64,000 bases of DNA. Source: Peribacillus alkalitolerans. GTDB lineage: Bacteria > Bacillota > Bacilli > Bacillales > DSM-1321. The notes under the pieces are model-generated. The model was not told where the DNA came from and did no database searches. It worked only from the letters and a program-made list of their open reading frames with translations. The translations under genes were made by a program, and so were the position numbers. The stretch is taken from positions 363,476-427,475 of the forward strand of contig NZ_JAAGVZ010000002.1 of NCBI RefSeq assembly GCF_010882125.1, given 5' to 3'. Position 1 is the stretch's first letter, and every line of letters starts with the position of its first letter. This document shows, in pieces, positions 1 through 8,832 of this stretch.

Positions 1-74
1 ATTATTCAGTTAGTTTTTATAAAAGAAATCTTCACCCACCAATTTGTTGTATATTGAAATTAACATTTATTAAT

Positions 75-118
75 AAAAAACCCCTAATTCAAATGTGTGA
101 TTTGAATTAGGGGTTTTA
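75..118 (-). terminator. Rho-independent terminator of the methyltransferase gene
   Basis: An 18-bp perfect stem (77-94 with 100-117) has a five-base loop GTGTG. Read on the minus strand it is followed by a T-rich run. It lies 12 bases after the methyltransferase stop codon. Because both flanks are A/T-rich it may work in both directions. Confidence 0.9.
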
Positions 119-129
119 GTTATTTATAT

Positions 130-1587
130 TTATACTCTAGCTAACAATTTCTTCATTTTTTCATTACTCTTCACTTCAATACTATTACTATTTTCTACCT
201 TTGATAATACATTAAATACACTTTCTGCAATAGCCTTACCCAACATTACTGGAACTGCATTTCCAACTTGTCTATACATAGCATTTAAACTACCTGTAAA
301 TTCAAAGTCCATAGGAAATGTCTGAAGAATGGCACACTCCCTAACTGATAACCTTCTTTTCTTATTAACATGTATTTCGGGCTGTGATGCCGTTATTGTA
401 TCACTTGGCCGATCCCAGTTAGTTATTCTTAACGATTGTTCAAATTTAATCTCTTTTTCAACAAATTCAGTAACTTGTTTATCGTATTTGTCATCGAAAC
501 CTAGTAGTTTTTTTAAACCCCACCAATCCTCTGGCTTAGGTATACTACCAGAATTATTATCTTTCCTAAACCAATGACCAGCGGTATGGTTATATCCAAA
601 ATGTTTATCAATATTCTTTACTGATATTCCAGATTTTTTTCTCCACTCTTTCAAATAGTCACAAATATCGAATTGATTAACCTCGTGTTTTCTTCCCCAA
701 AATTTATCACTAACATTTTCTGAAGCAACATGATTATGGATAATACCACCTGATTCTACCCATTCCATTGGGTAAGAGCGAAAGTTATTTTTATCAATTT
801 TATTTAGCTTAAACCTCTTCATATTCACACCATTTGAAGGGCCATCATTCATATGACTATCATTTTCAAACTTGTTATTTAAATCATTTTCTGAAAATAC
901 AAAGGATTCATTTCGTGTTCTAACATCACTTAAAAAGTCTATAGCCTCTTTAACAGTAACGTGCTTTGGAAGATTTTTCTTGTCCTCTTTATAATGAAAC
1001 AAATCCGTTTGATAATGACCTGATTGAAGACCGTCTGAAAAATGAGTAGGAAAAGGGAATGGATTATCAATATCTAAGCGGTTTCCCATTATAATAACAC
1101 GCTCACGTAATTGTGGGACCCCAAAATCTGCTGCATTTAAAACTTTGAAATCAACTTTGTAACCCAAATCCTTAAAATCTCCTATTATCATATCTAATAC
1201 TTGACCCTTTGACATGGATATTAGACCTTTAACATTCTCTGCAATAAAAAATTTTGGGCGTTTATCCTTAACAATACGTAACAATTCTAAGTAGAGAAAA
1301 TTTCGTTTATCTTCCATACTTCTTTTTGTATTAGCAACAGAGAATCCTTGACAAGGAAAACCACCAATCACCACATCAATTTCACCTGGTTCACCTGGAA
1401 TACTAGAACTTTCTATTTTTGTAATATCACCTAATACAATATGATCTCCTATATTCTTTCTATAAGTATTTACAGCATTTTGTTCAAAATCATTCGCCCA
1501 TACTACATCAAAACCTGCTTGTACAAAACCCAAGTCCATTCCACCAGCACCAGCAAATAAAGATATAACAGTTGGTTTTTTATTCAT
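130..1587 (-). CDS. DNA (cytosine-5-)-methyltransferase
   Basis: This enzyme transfers a methyl group from S-adenosylmethionine to C5 of cytosine in a specific DNA site. The C5-MTase motifs are in order: FAGAGGMDLGF (motif I, SAM binding, about residues 11-21), GFPCQGFS with the catalytic Cys near residue 79 (motif IV), ENVKG (VI), QLRERV (VIII), RECAILQTFP (IX) and RQVGNAVP (X). About 200 residues between VIII and IX form an unusually long target-recognition region, so the protein (485 aa) is longer than a minimal enzyme. The start at 1587 is preferred because GGGAGG lies six bases before that ATG; an ATG seven codons upstream has no such site. No restriction enzyme is directly adjacent, but an HNH protein lies 2.6 kb away on the same strand. 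The target sequence cannot be read from the protein. Confidence 0.95.
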   Translation of the reverse strand: MNKKPTVISLFAGAGGMDLGFVQAGFDVVWANDFEQNAVNTYRKNIGDHIVLGDITKIESSSIPGEPGEIDVVIGGFPCQGFSVANTKRSMEDKRNFLYLELLRIVKDKRPKFFIAENVKGLISMSKGQVLDMIIGDFKDLGYKVDFKVLNAADFGVPQLRERVIIMGNRLDIDNPFPFPTHFSDGLQSGHYQTDLFHYKEDKKNLPKHVTVKEAIDFLSDVRTRNESFVFSENDLNNKFENDSHMNDGPSNGVNMKRFKLNKIDKNNFRSYPMEWVESGGIIHNHVASENVSDKFWGRKHEVNQFDICDYLKEWRKKSGISVKNIDKHFGYNHTAGHWFRKDNNSGSIPKPEDWWGLKKLLGFDDKYDKQVTEFVEKEIKFEQSLRITNWDRPSDTITASQPEIHVNKKRRLSVRECAILQTFPMDFEFTGSLNAMYRQVGNAVPVMLGKAIAESVFNVLSKVENSNSIEVKSNEKMKKLLARV

Positions 1588-2062
1588 ATGCAACCTCCCA
1601 AACATCAAACGTATGTTCTGTTAATATATATTTATTATAATCTATGAATTTTAAATTAATAGTCCTTAATTTCGACAATTTTAATAAATATTATTATAGA
1701 TATGATTAATAGATATGTAAAATGGATTGTTTATACATATTGGTATACATTCTCAGAAAGTATCACAATAATAAATCCATCATAGTTAATGATAACTACC
1801 AATAGTGTTACAAATACTTTTTACTTTCTATTTTTTGTTTTTAAATCTATTAACAACTATTAATTATTCTATTTTAACCTCATTTCGATATTACCAGTTA
1901 ATATTTTTATGATTTATCCTACTTCCGAATTTTTAGCTATAATCCTAAAAAACTACTGTTCTAATAAAGAGTTTAAAATAATTATGTTCGTGCATTGGCA
2001 ATAATGAATACTTAACCATATAATATTACACACACATATAGCCAATAACTGGAGGCATACCT
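1588..2062. other. AT-rich intergenic region without a recognised gene
   Basis: This stretch separates the methyltransferase from the small coiled-coil gene, which diverge. It is very AT-rich and must hold both promoters, but no -35/-10 pair stands out clearly. No RNA gene or repeat was recognised. Confidence 0.5.
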
Positions 2063-2269
2063 ATGTATCATCGACAACAATTACCCAGTGGAATTATTCC
2101 CATACCAGTATTTTCACACATACCAGGATATAACATTACAGAGTTAGAGAAAAGAATTGATCGTTTAGAACGACAATTTGAAAGGATAAATCGACGGCAA
2201 GAGCGAATTAACACAAGATTACAACGGGTTGAAAGACAACTTGGCTTTGGCCCTATTGAAATCGATTAA
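2063..2269 (+). CDS. Small coiled-coil protein of unknown function
   Basis: The 68-residue protein begins with about 25 Pro/Ile-rich residues. A highly charged amphipathic helix follows, rich in Glu, Arg and Gln with regular Leu/Ile spacing (ELEKRIDRLERQ and following), consistent with a coiled coil and self-assembly. No catalytic motif or membrane segment is visible. GGAGG eight bases before the ATG supports the start. It stands alone between the methyltransferase and the convergent MFS gene. I do not recognise the family. A structural role, for example at the spore surface, is possible but is only a guess from composition and host type. Confidence 0.7.
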   Translation: MYHRQQLPSGIIPIPVFSHIPGYNITELEKRIDRLERQFERINRRQERINTRLQRVERQLGFGPIEID

Positions 2270-2331
2270 TAATATTTACTTTTAGTTATTACAGATATTA
2301 TCAATGCAAAATTATCACTCACATGGGATAT

Positions 2332-2365
2332 AAAAAGACCGCTTAAAGTTCATTTTAGGTGGTCT
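2332..2365 (-). terminator. Hairpin terminator between convergent genes
   Basis: A 12-bp stem with two G-U pairs (2336-2347 with 2354-2365) and a six-base loop. On the minus strand it is followed by TCTTTTTA, so it best serves the MFS gene; it may also stop the small plus-strand gene. Confidence 0.7.
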
Positions 2366-2438
2366 CATTTAATTAATAATAGTTTTAATAATAATTACAA
2401 AAAGGTTCCTCTTCCTATGTTAATCTTATATAGAAACA

Positions 2439-3650
2439 CTATGGTGTTGTGAGTTTAATTTTTCGAATAAAAAAGTAAATACAACTGTGACCTGCACCAA
2501 GAATTAGCAATAACGCCGGAATGCTGTCTTTCTCAAAAAAATAAATGGCAAAAAGAAATGCAGTAATTGAAATTGCCCTCCCAAAATTAAGGAATAGTTC
2601 TCTTACCACCACATACTCAATCCTTCTTTCAGCAGCGTCTTTTGCCCTACCAATCACATCATATGTAAGAGATATGTATGGAACCAATAGCATCGGATAG
2701 AAAATGGCGATGGACCCTGAATAAAGCAATAGTTTTCCATATGAAAGATCGAAAGCGATTAAGAAAATGGAGACATACAATCCAATCCCACCAAATAGAA
2801 TTGCCTTTTTGCGAACATTTTTCTTGATCATCCTCGAAGCAAAATAATAGGAAATAAACGATACGAAAGAATTAATCATCCCAAATGTCCCTAAAGCTAA
2901 CTCACTTTTGGTCGAAATGAAAACAAAAACCGATATGATAAATAGAAATGTACCTTCTCGAAGTCCTTGAAAGACGTGAGCATTCGTCACCATTCTCCAA
3001 TTGAGATTTTGTTTTCTTTCAAGCAATGCTTCTTTGAATAAGTATCTCCCAGTTGCAGGGCGTCTTTTCAATGAAAAGCTTAAAATTACAGCGACAGCGA
3101 ACAACCCTAAGGACGTAGCAAAAATAAAACTATACCCCTGAAATCCTACATACCTCGTGATAATCCATCCTGCTAAAATAGGACCTATAATCCCACCAAT
3201 CGAATTTAAAATCCCTAAAAATCCGTTGAAAAAATCCCTGTTTTCCGGATCTGTTATTTCAAACGTCAAAACATTAAATGCAAGCCAGTAAAAACCATAA
3301 CCAATTCCAAGTAATACCCCTAAAAGAATGATAAATTCACTAGCTCTTGCCCCAACTAATAAAACAGCGACATAAAAAATAGCTAAAAAAATAACACCCA
3401 GTCTCAATACGATGATTCGGTCCATTTTCTTTGCCATTCTCCCTGCAATAATAAATGTCAGAGGCTGTAAAATCACTACCGTCAGATTATATATTCCCAA
3501 ATCTGAAAATTCACCCGACTGCTTCCATAAAAATACATTCACAAAAGTATTGGATAGAGCAATACTTAAACTATAAAGCCCACCAATACATAATAAAATT
3601 AATAAATCTTTTGTTAGTTCCACTTCACCAATCATCTTTTTTACAAACAT
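2439..3650 (-). CDS. MFS transporter
   Basis: The 403-residue protein has about 12 hydrophobic membrane segments and the layout of the major facilitator superfamily, with a basic cytoplasmic loop (AGRMAKKMDR) after the second helix typical of MFS carriers. The most likely role is proton-driven export of small molecules, but the substrate cannot be read from the sequence. The start at 3650 is chosen because AAAGGAGAG lies just upstream of that ATG; the open frame continues eight codons further without a better site. It stands alone, with a hairpin terminator downstream, in the accessory DNA next to the methyltransferase. Confidence 0.85.
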   Translation of the reverse strand: MFVKKMIGEVELTKDLLILLCIGGLYSLSIALSNTFVNVFLWKQSGEFSDLGIYNLTVVILQPLTFIIAGRMAKKMDRIIVLRLGVIFLAIFYVAVLLVGARASEFIILLGVLLGIGYGFYWLAFNVLTFEITDPENRDFFNGFLGILNSIGGIIGPILAGWIITRYVGFQGYSFIFATSLGLFAVAVILSFSLKRRPATGRYLFKEALLERKQNLNWRMVTNAHVFQGLREGTFLFIISVFVFISTKSELALGTFGMINSFVSFISYYFASRMIKKNVRKKAILFGGIGLYVSIFLIAFDLSYGKLLLYSGSIAIFYPMLLVPYISLTYDVIGRAKDAAERRIEYVVVRELFLNFGRAISITAFLFAIYFFEKDSIPALLLILGAGHSCIYFFIRKIKLTTP

Positions 3651-4075
3651 GCCAGACTCTCCTTTATGTGGCATAGTTTGCTACAAAATTAAAGGCCTAT
3701 ACCGAAAAAATAACAATTTCCACATTCTAGTTGAATTAAATATAAAAAGGTAATGTAGACTTACTGAACATTTATATTAGAATCTTAGTTAGATCAATTG
3801 AATACTCTTAACATTGGTTTTAATATATTTGACATGGTTCATTCCGATTTTCTTTGAATGTAGACGCTAATGAATGGTCGATGTGAATACGAATTTTTTC
3901 TTCTAACCCTAAAAAATTTCTATATATTTTCTTCAAATTTGTACTCAAATTTTTCGTTTCGATATTAAAAATCATAGAACAATCAATATGTGATTAAGGT
4001 TGTTGCCTAACCGTGTTTTTTAGAATTAGTCAATTTAAATTAACAAACTAAAATGTATCTAATCACACCAAATAA

Positions 4076-4104
4076 TAAAAAGTCGTTAGTAATATTCTAA
4101 CGAC
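4076..4104 (-). terminator. Terminator of the HNH endonuclease gene
   Basis: A perfect 8-bp stem GTCGTTAG/CTAACGAC with a seven-base loop lies about 60 bases after the HNH stop codon. On the minus strand it is followed by TTTTTATTA. The rest of 3651-4163 is AT-rich and holds no recognised gene. Confidence 0.8.
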
Positions 4105-4163
4105 CCATTTCCCACACTACATGTATTCATATCTTGTATTTTTTGTTAATTAAATAAGTAACT

Positions 4164-4997
4164 TTACCACCCTAAATGATTATCTCTAATATTGATTATT
4201 TTTCCTTTATCTTTTACAACTCTTTTTAAAGGATCAATTGTTATGATTCCTCTTGTTTTTTTATTATGGCAGTTAGGACAGAGAACCCAAAGATTGTCAA
4301 AGGTTTCCCCTCCTCCTTTTGACTTTTCGATGATATGGTCTACCTCTATTATCCATAACTTTTTATTACTAGCATTTATATATTCTTCCATAAAACCACA
4401 AACCTGACAGGTATGACTTTCTAATATTGCTATTCTTTCTTTTTGTGCTTTACTTTCTTTTCTTCTAGAAGTTCTTTTCTCACTCTCGACGTATTGTTGT
4501 TTATAATCAGTAAATTCCTTAGCTTCTTTTAATATTGCTTCCTTACTTTTTTGATTTAGATCCTGTTCAACAATTTCTTCATTATAAATATAGTATTCAT
4601 CTACAATAAACTTCTCTACGGGATTAAATAAGACTATTTCTCTATCAAAACTAATAAAAATATGGTAACGTTTTATCTTACCATTTATTTCATTATTTGT
4701 AACGCTTGCATTTTGAATGTATTTATACATAATATCGATTGGCAGTTTAAGTAATCCTTCGTATCCTAAGATTAATACAATATGAGATATATTTCTTGAT
4801 TTATATAAAGCTATTGCATTTGGAGTTACCCCAAACCAATATGATGATTTCCCATTATGAAGTTTGGAACATTTAATCGTTACAATATCACTATTTTTCA
4901 AATAAAAGTATTCAATATTATTTTCTTTTTCACTTCTAGAATAACCACCTAATAATTCAAGTGCATTAAAATCACTTATTCCTCTTATTTCTCCCAT
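4164..4997 (-). CDS. HNH endonuclease-domain protein
   Basis: The last third (about residues 190-260 of 277) is an HNH nuclease fold: a zinc-binding CxxC (TCQVCGF), the catalytic DHI (EVDHIIEKSKGGG), then DNLWVLCPNCH with the second Cys pair and the HNH-type N and H. This is a metal-dependent DNA-cutting domain. The first two thirds are not recognised and may recognise the target. The ATG at 4997 is taken as start because GGGGGAT lies close upstream; an in-frame TTG at 5009 is possible. It has its own terminator. It could be the nuclease partner of the nearby C5-methyltransferase or a modification-dependent nuclease; neither is shown. Confidence 0.8.
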   Translation of the reverse strand: MGEIRGISDFNALELLGGYSRSEKENNIEYFYLKNSDIVTIKCSKLHNGKSSYWFGVTPNAIALYKSRNISHIVLILGYEGLLKLPIDIMYKYIQNASVTNNEINGKIKRYHIFISFDREIVLFNPVEKFIVDEYYIYNEEIVEQDLNQKSKEAILKEAKEFTDYKQQYVESEKRTSRRKESKAQKERIAILESHTCQVCGFMEEYINASNKKLWIIEVDHIIEKSKGGGETFDNLWVLCPNCHNKKTRGIITIDPLKRVVKDKGKIINIRDNHLGW

Positions 4998-5413
4998 GTG
5001 ATCCCCCAACTTTATACAACAATTATTATACGTTTATGCTATCTTTCACACGTATGACTATTTTAAAGTCTCCTAAATAATCTAACAAAAAACTTCAATT
5101 ATGAAAGGTGGTAAAATAAACCTAAACCCTTAAGATATAACCTAAGTAAAGACTAATTTCATCTATATATGAAGGGACCATTTGAATATTCTGTTTCAAT
5201 GGTCACCCTTCAAACAATTCAAAAATAAACTGGGGAAGGTCTTGAGCAAAATATAATCTTTAATCAATGAGGCTGCATACCAATCATCACAGTAAAGAAT
5301 TCTATTTGTCCGCTCTCCTTATTCTTACGGATTACTTGCCCCATTACAATTCAACATGTTCTATGTAATGTATGTATTTTTTTAAACAGTTGGAGTAGAA
5401 TTAATTAAAATGT
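4998..5413. other. Intergenic stretch with one inverted repeat
   Basis: No gene is recognised here. An imperfect hairpin at 5171-5211 pairs GAAGGGACCATT with AATGGT-CA-CCCTTC around a T-rich loop. It lacks a T-run on either side, so its role is unclear. It lies in the space between the HNH gene and the XRE gene, both on the minus strand. Confidence 0.4.
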
Positions 5414-5632
5414 TCATTTACTTTTCTCTTGAAACTCCATGATGTCTTCAATCTTTTTTATATCAAGAGCTTCTGCAATTGATGCTAAATGTTTGAAATT
5501 GATTACAGTTCGAGATCCTCTAACAATTTCACTAATAGTAGCTTCTCTGACTTTTGATTTTTTTGATAATTCTTTTTGGGTAATTCCACGCTCGATAATA
5601 ATTTCTTTTAATTTAATCCTAACTTCTAACAA
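5414..5632 (-). CDS. XRE-family helix-turn-helix regulator
   Basis: The 72-residue protein is almost entirely one Cro/C1-type DNA-binding domain. The helix-turn-helix is seen in TQKELSKKSKVREATISEIVRG (about residues 18-39) and is followed by the usual ALDIKKIEDI helix. It starts at TTG with AGGTGG seven bases upstream, a common Bacillus arrangement. Proteins of this size act as dimeric repressors or as controllers of restriction-modification or toxin-antitoxin systems. Its position beyond the HNH gene on the same strand makes a controller role possible but unproven. Confidence 0.85.
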   Translation of the reverse strand: MLEVRIKLKEIIIERGITQKELSKKSKVREATISEIVRGSRTVINFKHLASIAEALDIKKIEDIMEFQEKSK

Positions 5633-6007
5633 AAAAATCCACCTCGTAAATACTAAAAGGGACCATAAAATAGTATAGTTACGACAATCTCTTAAATTTA
5701 TCTGCTCGTTAAACAGTTATATATGAGATATCCTATACAACAGTATTTATAACATCTGCATTTATTCCCAATTGCATCAGTTTTCTTCATGATCTTTTTA
5801 GCTATCTTTTGTTTTATTTCATCGTACAGTTTAAGTACTTCTTTTTCAACTCAAGAGATGCTAAATAGTTTACATATCTAAATATTAGAATTAAGAAGAT
5901 CATCATTAACGCAAAATCCCAAATGACAATATTACTTTAGGATTAACTACTACTAATAGAACTGCCACTTGACTACAGACAATCATATTTAACTGATTAA
6001 TCAGTGT
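5633..6007. other. AT-rich intergenic region
   Basis: No gene was recognised. It ends with a perfect 14-base palindrome ACTGATTAATCAGT at 5992-6005, two bases past the stop codon of the next minus-strand gene. The palindrome may be part of a weak terminator or a protein-binding site. Confidence 0.4.
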
Positions 6008-6289
6008 TTAATAATTTTTTTGGAGTACTTGAGTGGCTTTCTCTATCTGTTTATTCTTTTCTATCAATTCTTCTTCTAGCTTAATAAGGATTTTATTTAA
6101 TCTAGCAATCTCACATTTTAAGTTTTCAACATTAGTAATATTTTCCCAAGTAAATCTTATACACTCTCTAACACAATCAGCCTGATAAAATCTTCCTAAT
6201 GATTCTTTCTTGAACTTTCTCATTAGTTCATCAAATTTCTGCACATCCACAAATTTCAAATTACTAGTTACATTATATTTCTTCTCCAT
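6008..6289 (-). CDS. Putative ribbon-helix-helix/coiled-coil protein
   Basis: The 93-residue protein has an N-terminal segment (about residues 8-50) with the length and pattern of a short strand followed by two helices, similar to ribbon-helix-helix DNA-binding proteins. A Leu/Glu/Lys-rich coiled coil follows (residues 55-90). The family is not recognised with confidence. The predicted ribosome site (AAAGG) is about 15 bases from the ATG, which is far, so expression may be weak or the start different. It stands alone, with a short tandem repeat upstream. Confidence 0.5.
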   Translation of the reverse strand: MEKKYNVTSNLKFVDVQKFDELMRKFKKESLGRFYQADCVRECIRFTWENITNVENLKCEIARLNKILIKLEEELIEKNKQIEKATQVLQKNY

Positions 6290-6430
6290 AAATTTATTTA
6301 CATACCTTTCTGTCTATTATTTACTTATAAATTTATCAGAATCACAAAATAATGTAAATAATTTTATTGACTAACAAATATTAATATGATAAGTTAAATT
6401 ATTTGACTAAAAATTATCATAAGTTGAAAT

Positions 6431-6452
6431 AAGTTAAGTTAAGTTAAGTTAA
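6431..6452. repeat. Tandem AAGTT pentanucleotide repeat
   Basis: Four uninterrupted copies of AAGTT, plus one degenerate copy just before them, lie about 140 bases upstream of the 93-residue gene on the minus strand. Such a repeat can vary in copy number by slippage. Confidence 0.8.
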
Positions 6453-6553
6453 ATAAATCTAATATTACCTTTCACTAGTACTTTAACAAGAGATTTTTCA
6501 CAGTTTTGTTGATTGACGTTTCTGGGGTATATGTCTGTCATTGTTTAGCTTTT

Positions 6554-6720
6554 CGAACTCATATTTTGCCAGAAATTTTCCCATGCTAATTTTCTTCCAT
6601 CTCCCCTGCTCACTTTGTCATTAGTTCAAGTCAATATTTATAGAAGTTCTGTTGTCTCGCTTCTGTAAATTTATCATCGTACACGACACCTGGTCCGATG
6701 AAATCAACCGGTTCGCTATG
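6554..6720 (-). pseudogene. Remnant of a Rieske dioxygenase beta/alpha gene junction
   Basis: This stretch matches about 9304-9473 over its whole length at roughly 85% by eye. It contains, in the same order and strand, the first codons of a beta-subunit gene, the short intergenic space and the last roughly 35 codons of an alpha-subunit gene. The identical run TTTATCATCGTACACGACAC is shared by both. The start codon of the beta copy and the rest of both genes are gone, so it is a dead fragment left by an ancient duplication of the dioxygenase genes 2.7 kb away. The bases that follow, 6721-7020, hold no recognised gene. Confidence 0.85.
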
Positions 6721-7020
6721 TTTTGTCACCTTCAACCACTGCCCTTTCTTTAATCTTCATAGAAGAAATATGGAAATATAAAAAATGCGGTTAGTATGTT
6801 TTTCATATAAATGTGAATAGTTTATGTCAAAACAATTCAGTGGTACCTATCACGCACCTGTTAACACTAAAATGATTTGTCTAAGGGATTCATCTCTCCA
6901 ACCAACAGTCACAAACATTGAAATCAACATTTGTGATCTATTAAAGTGATTAGATGGATCAAGAAGTGTCGCCTTGTCCCTCGGATTCAGCACCCGGGAT
7001 AATCACTTTAAAAGCCAATA

Positions 7021-7052
7021 AAAAAAACTCCAGTATGTATACTGGAGTTTTT
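7021..7052 (-). terminator. Terminator of the YjcZ-like gene
   Basis: CTCCAGTA/TACTGGAG stem with a four-base loop, flanked by six A and six T residues, lies 28 bases after the stop codon of the YjcZ-type gene. It can work in both directions. Confidence 0.9.
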
Positions 7053-7080
7053 TATGGATGGTTATGATAATCTATTAGTT

Positions 7081-7290
7081 TTAGCAAAAGCAAAGAGTGG
7101 CCCCAACAATGATTAATAAAATAAACAATACAACAATGAGCACAAAATCGTCGCATCTATTAACAGAATCGGCATAGCAAAAGGCAGGAGGCGGATAATA
7201 AGAGGGTTGAACTTGAGTAGGTAGAACTTGAGTAGGTGGATGAGGTATGTTGGCACCTAATACAAGTTGTGCGTTTTCCATTCTATACAT
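7081..7290 (-). CDS. YjcZ-family sporulation membrane peptide
   Basis: The 69-residue protein ends with a single hydrophobic helix, FVLIVVLFILLIIVGA, followed by Cys residues. This is the hallmark of the small YjcZ-type sporulation proteins of Bacillus. The N-terminal half is Pro/Tyr-rich and includes a direct repeat of PTQV. These peptides are found in the membranes of sporulating cells; their exact function is not known to me. GAAGGGAAG lies about nine bases before the ATG. A strong terminator follows. A TATAAT-like hexamer is present upstream, but a sporulation sigma promoter was not clearly seen. Confidence 0.8.
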   Translation of the reverse strand: MYRMENAQLVLGANIPHPPTQVLPTQVQPSYYPPPAFCYADSVNRCDDFVLIVVLFILLIIVGATLCFC

Positions 7291-7614
7291 TTAAACACTT
7301 CCCTTCGTTACTAAAGAAATTTACTTTTTCTAAACACTACATTATACACGTATATACGAAAAAGGAGCCCGTCCAGGATGAAAAATCGATATTACTTATT
7401 TTGTCAGAGTTTGTGTCATGTACAAGGTGTATCGGGCTAGGACAATGATTTTAGGTATATCTTACACTTCGTAAAATGAATGAAACCCATCCTAGTAAGG
7501 TGGGCATCATTCGTTTTATTATAGGTGTAGATATGAAAGTAAGATAAAAACTGGGCGTATGATATCGAACATTGATTATGGTGAATAACCACATGTTGTA
7601 TCTTGTAGGTTTTA
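7291..7614. other. Intergenic region without a supported gene
   Basis: An open frame of about 70 codons on the minus strand (7451-7663) has no convincing ribosome site and no recognisable motif, and overlaps a more coherent remnant in another frame. Nothing else was recognised. Confidence 0.4.
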
Positions 7615-7812
7615 TCAGTTCGTTAGTACCATGAGATTTTTGCCTAAAAGATGCCTTGTACATAAATTTGTTAAATAAGCTGACTGTTGACTTCCTGGCT
7701 TTCTTTTTTCATTCAAAAGTTCAATCATATCATCATGAGTCCTGATTTCAAATCCATGTTCAAAATAGGTACCATCTCCCAAATCAATTACATTTTGTCT
7801 TCCCCCAATTTC
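7615..7812 (-). pseudogene. Unidentified gene remnant
   Basis: The minus-strand frame through this region gives protein-like sequence (GGRQNVIDLGDGTYFEHGFE, then IRTHDDMIELLNEKRKPG), bounded by stops on both sides and with no usable start codon. Composition looks like a real coding fragment, but I do not recognise the family. It lies just beyond the end of the catabolic operon and may be a leftover gene of that island. Confidence 0.35.
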
Positions 7813-7929
7813 TTACGCTCTTAAACTTATATATTTAATAGGAAGAAAACTGATATAAAAACAAAACCCTCTGCGAAATAGGCAACTCAATGAATGTTGA
7901 TAGAACTGCCTATACCAATAAAATTCATT

Positions 7930-7981
7930 AAAAAAAGTGTCACCATAGCTTAGAACTAAATCTAACTAAGTAACACTTTTT
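7930..7981 (-). terminator. Terminator at the end of the catabolic operon
   Basis: AAAAAGTGT on one side pairs with ACACTTTTT on the other, with an inner CTTAG/CTAAG pairing and a T-run on the minus strand. It lies 28 bases past the last gene of the operon. Confidence 0.65.
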
Positions 7982-8008
7982 GTAATCACTTGAATTTTCA
8001 CTATACTA

Positions 8009-8791
8009 TTAACCAAGCCCTCGAACTGACAATCCACCATCACTAGAAATGACTTCACCGGTGATTGCACGTGATTGATCGGAAGCCAGGAGTACATATG
8101 CTCCCACATGATCTTCAGGCATTTGTGCAAGTTGAAGTGGATTTCGTTTTTTAATTTTGCTTGCTTTTGTTTCGTTATCTACAGTTTTAACGAAAGAACG
8201 TAGTGGAGGGATGACGGAAAGTGCTGTTATTGTCCCCCCTGGCGCCACTGCATTTACCCGTATTTTAGGAGCCAATTCGAAAGCAAGCTGGCGCATCAGT
8301 CCTATTTGAGCGTGCTTACTTGCTGTGTACCAAACACCACCCCCATCAGGATAGAAGCTTGCACCTGACACGGTGAAAATAATATTGCCATTCGTCTTTT
8401 GTAATTCTTCAAGTGCTGCTTTTGCTCCGAAAAAAGATCCTTTTACGTTAATGTCTAGAAGATAATCATAGGCTTCAGAAAGAGCAGTTGGACTCACATC
8501 AGCAAATTTAGCGAATCCATCAAAAACTCCAGCATTCGCGATAAAAACATCTACCTTTCCAAACTGCTCCACGGTAGCCTCGACCGCTCGCTCATTGTCT
8601 TTGTAATTACTTACATCTCCTTGAAGGGTGATGATGTTTTCTCCAAATTCATCTTTCATTCTAATTAGAGGTTCGATTGATCTACCAATTATACTAACCT
8701 TTGCGCCTTCTTCAATAAATCGTCTTGTGACAGCTTCTCCTATCCCCGAAGAACCACCTGTAATCAACACTACTTTGTCTTTTAATAACAT
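8009..8791 (-). CDS. cis-dihydrodiol dehydrogenase (SDR family, BphB/HcaB-like)
   Basis: This short-chain dehydrogenase most likely oxidises the cis-dihydrodiol made by the adjacent Rieske dioxygenase to a catechol, producing NADH in the cytoplasm. The Rossmann glycine motif TGGSSGIG is at residues 11-18, NAG near 86-88, and the catalytic Ser142, Tyr155 and Lys159 (YTASK) are all present. The stretch APGGTITALSV after the active site is like that of biphenyl- and phenylpropionate-dihydrodiol dehydrogenases. It is the last gene of the minus-strand operon, 41 bases after the beta-subunit gene, with GAGAGG before its ATG. The exact substrate is inferred from context. Confidence 0.85.
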   Translation of the reverse strand: MLLKDKVVLITGGSSGIGEAVTRRFIEEGAKVSIIGRSIEPLIRMKDEFGENIITLQGDVSNYKDNERAVEATVEQFGKVDVFIANAGVFDGFAKFADVSPTALSEAYDYLLDINVKGSFFGAKAALEELQKTNGNIIFTVSGASFYPDGGGVWYTASKHAQIGLMRQLAFELAPKIRVNAVAPGGTITALSVIPPLRSFVKTVDNETKASKIKKRNPLQLAQMPEDHVGAYVLLASDQSRAITGEVISSDGGLSVRGLG

Positions 8792-8832
8792 ATGTAAACC
8801 AACCTCTCGTGGTAAAATTCTAACGTGAAGTG

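Noticed and set aside
6781..7020. Possible small gene or RNA around SGTYHAPVNTKMICLRDSSL
   Set aside because: The frame is short, has no start with a ribosome site and matches no family I recognise.
7451..7663. Open frame of 70 codons on the minus strand
   Set aside because: No ribosome site, no known motif and overlap with a more protein-like remnant frame.
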